From Holosporaceae bacterium (GTDB lineage Bacteria > Pseudomonadota > Alphaproteobacteria > UBA3830): a stretch of 6,295 bases of DNA. The notes beneath the pieces are model-generated. The model was not told the origin of the DNA and searched no databases. It saw nothing but the letters and a program-made list of their open reading frames with translations. The stretch spans positions 1 to 6,295 of the forward strand of contig JAISHN010000087.1 in the NCBI GenBank assembly GCA_031262635.1. Direction: 5' to 3'. Positions 5,870 to 6,295 of the stretch are shown here, in pieces (position 1 is the stretch's first letter; every line of letters begins with the position of its first letter). The position numbers and the translations under genes are program-made.

Positions 5870-6295
5870 GTGATTTTTTTAAAAACGCCGAAATTTTGGA
5901 GCGAAAAACCAAATTTTGCCCTAAAAGTCGCGTTAAAACCAATCTCCGAAATCTATTCTTACGTTTCTACAAAAAACTATTTTAAAGACTATAAATATAA
6001 GAGCGCAAAATCCAGAGTCGTCGCAATCGGAGGAATAACCGTCGGCGGATCTGGTAAAACTGTCGTCGTTCAATCTATTTGCGAAATTTTAAAGAGACGG
6101 AAAATCGCCGTTTTAAGCCGCGGATTCGGCAGATCGTCCGACGAAATTCTACGAGTCGATAATAAAATCCACTCATATAAAGAAGCGGGCGACGAGCCTT
6201 TGGCTCTTTCCAATTCAGCTCCCGTATACGTCGGCAAAGACAGATCTGAAAGCGCGAAGCTCGCCGAGCGAGACGGATTTAATTTTTTAATCCTC
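5870..6295 (+). CDS. lpxK: Tetraacyldisaccharide 4'-kinase LpxK, N-terminal part (3' end outside window)
   Basis: LpxK phosphorylates the 4' position of the tetraacyl-disaccharide 1-phosphate at the cytoplasmic membrane, making lipid IVA on the way to lipid A. The 142 codons visible show TPKFW near the N terminus (6-10), as in other LpxK proteins, a hydrophobic/amphipathic N-terminal region, the P-loop TVGGSGKT (57-64), LSRGFGR (82-88) for the usual SRGYG, and GDEPLALS (107-114). The frame runs off the right edge at NFLIL, before the expected DDG-type motif. I chose the GTG at 5870 because GAGGA inside the recR 3' end (5856-5860) lies 9 bases before it and the product starts at the family's usual position; a TTG at 5868 is in another frame. 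The 6-base gap after recR suggests translational coupling. Family assignment is secure from the Walker A and following motifs, though the catalytic C-terminal half is unseen. Confidence 0.92.
   Translation, partial: MIFLKTPKFWSEKPNFALKVALKPISEIYSYVSTKNYFKDYKYKSAKSRVVAIGGITVGGSGKTVVVQSICEILKRRKIAVLSRGFGRSSDEILRVDNKIHSYKEAGDEPLALSNSAPVYVGKDRSESAKLAERDGFNFLIL

Overview
The window looks like chromosomal DNA from a Gram-negative bacterium, most likely an alphaproteobacterium. Three signs point there. The GyrA C-terminal domain carries a long charged insertion between two blades, as I recall from alphaproteobacterial GyrA. RecF has an alphaproteobacterial-looking GPAADRR segment and an LLLDD...HLDP Walker B region. 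The last gene, lpxK, belongs to lipid A synthesis, so the cell has an LPS-type outer membrane. GC content is moderate (about 40-45% by eye, not computed). I cannot name the genus.

All genes are on the + strand. Positions 2-565 are the 3' end of gyrA. After 18 bases comes an orphan MalK/UgpC-type ABC transporter ATPase (584-1711). A gap of about 265 bases then holds a roughly 100-base imperfect palindromic repeat (1730-1832), whose inner arm is the 'GGATCCTTCGCT...CAGGATGAC' type of dispersed repeat, followed by an AT-rich leader. recF follows (start chosen at 1977, end 3086). Next is a 154-base spacer with an inverted repeat and a perfect AGGAGG ribosome binding site, then a 640-residue secreted protein (3241-5163) that resembles a fimbrial-usher-like outer-membrane barrel with a plug-type domain. 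The following 112-base gap has a perfect 8-bp hairpin, a second fragment of the dispersed repeat and a plausible promoter. recR (5276-5863) and the 5' part of lpxK (5870-6295, running off the window) close the region and look like one transcription unit.

Functionally the window is mostly housekeeping: DNA topology (GyrA), recombinational repair (RecF and RecR of the RecFOR pathway) and envelope assembly (LpxK). The accessory element is the usher-like gene lying between the two rec genes, with no chaperone or pilin gene beside it and with shortened domain architecture. I found no CRISPR array, tRNA, rRNA, transposase or phage gene. The usher-like orphan and the repeat-derived sequences around the recF-usher block are the points most worth a second look; nothing here amounts to a clear new multi-gene system.
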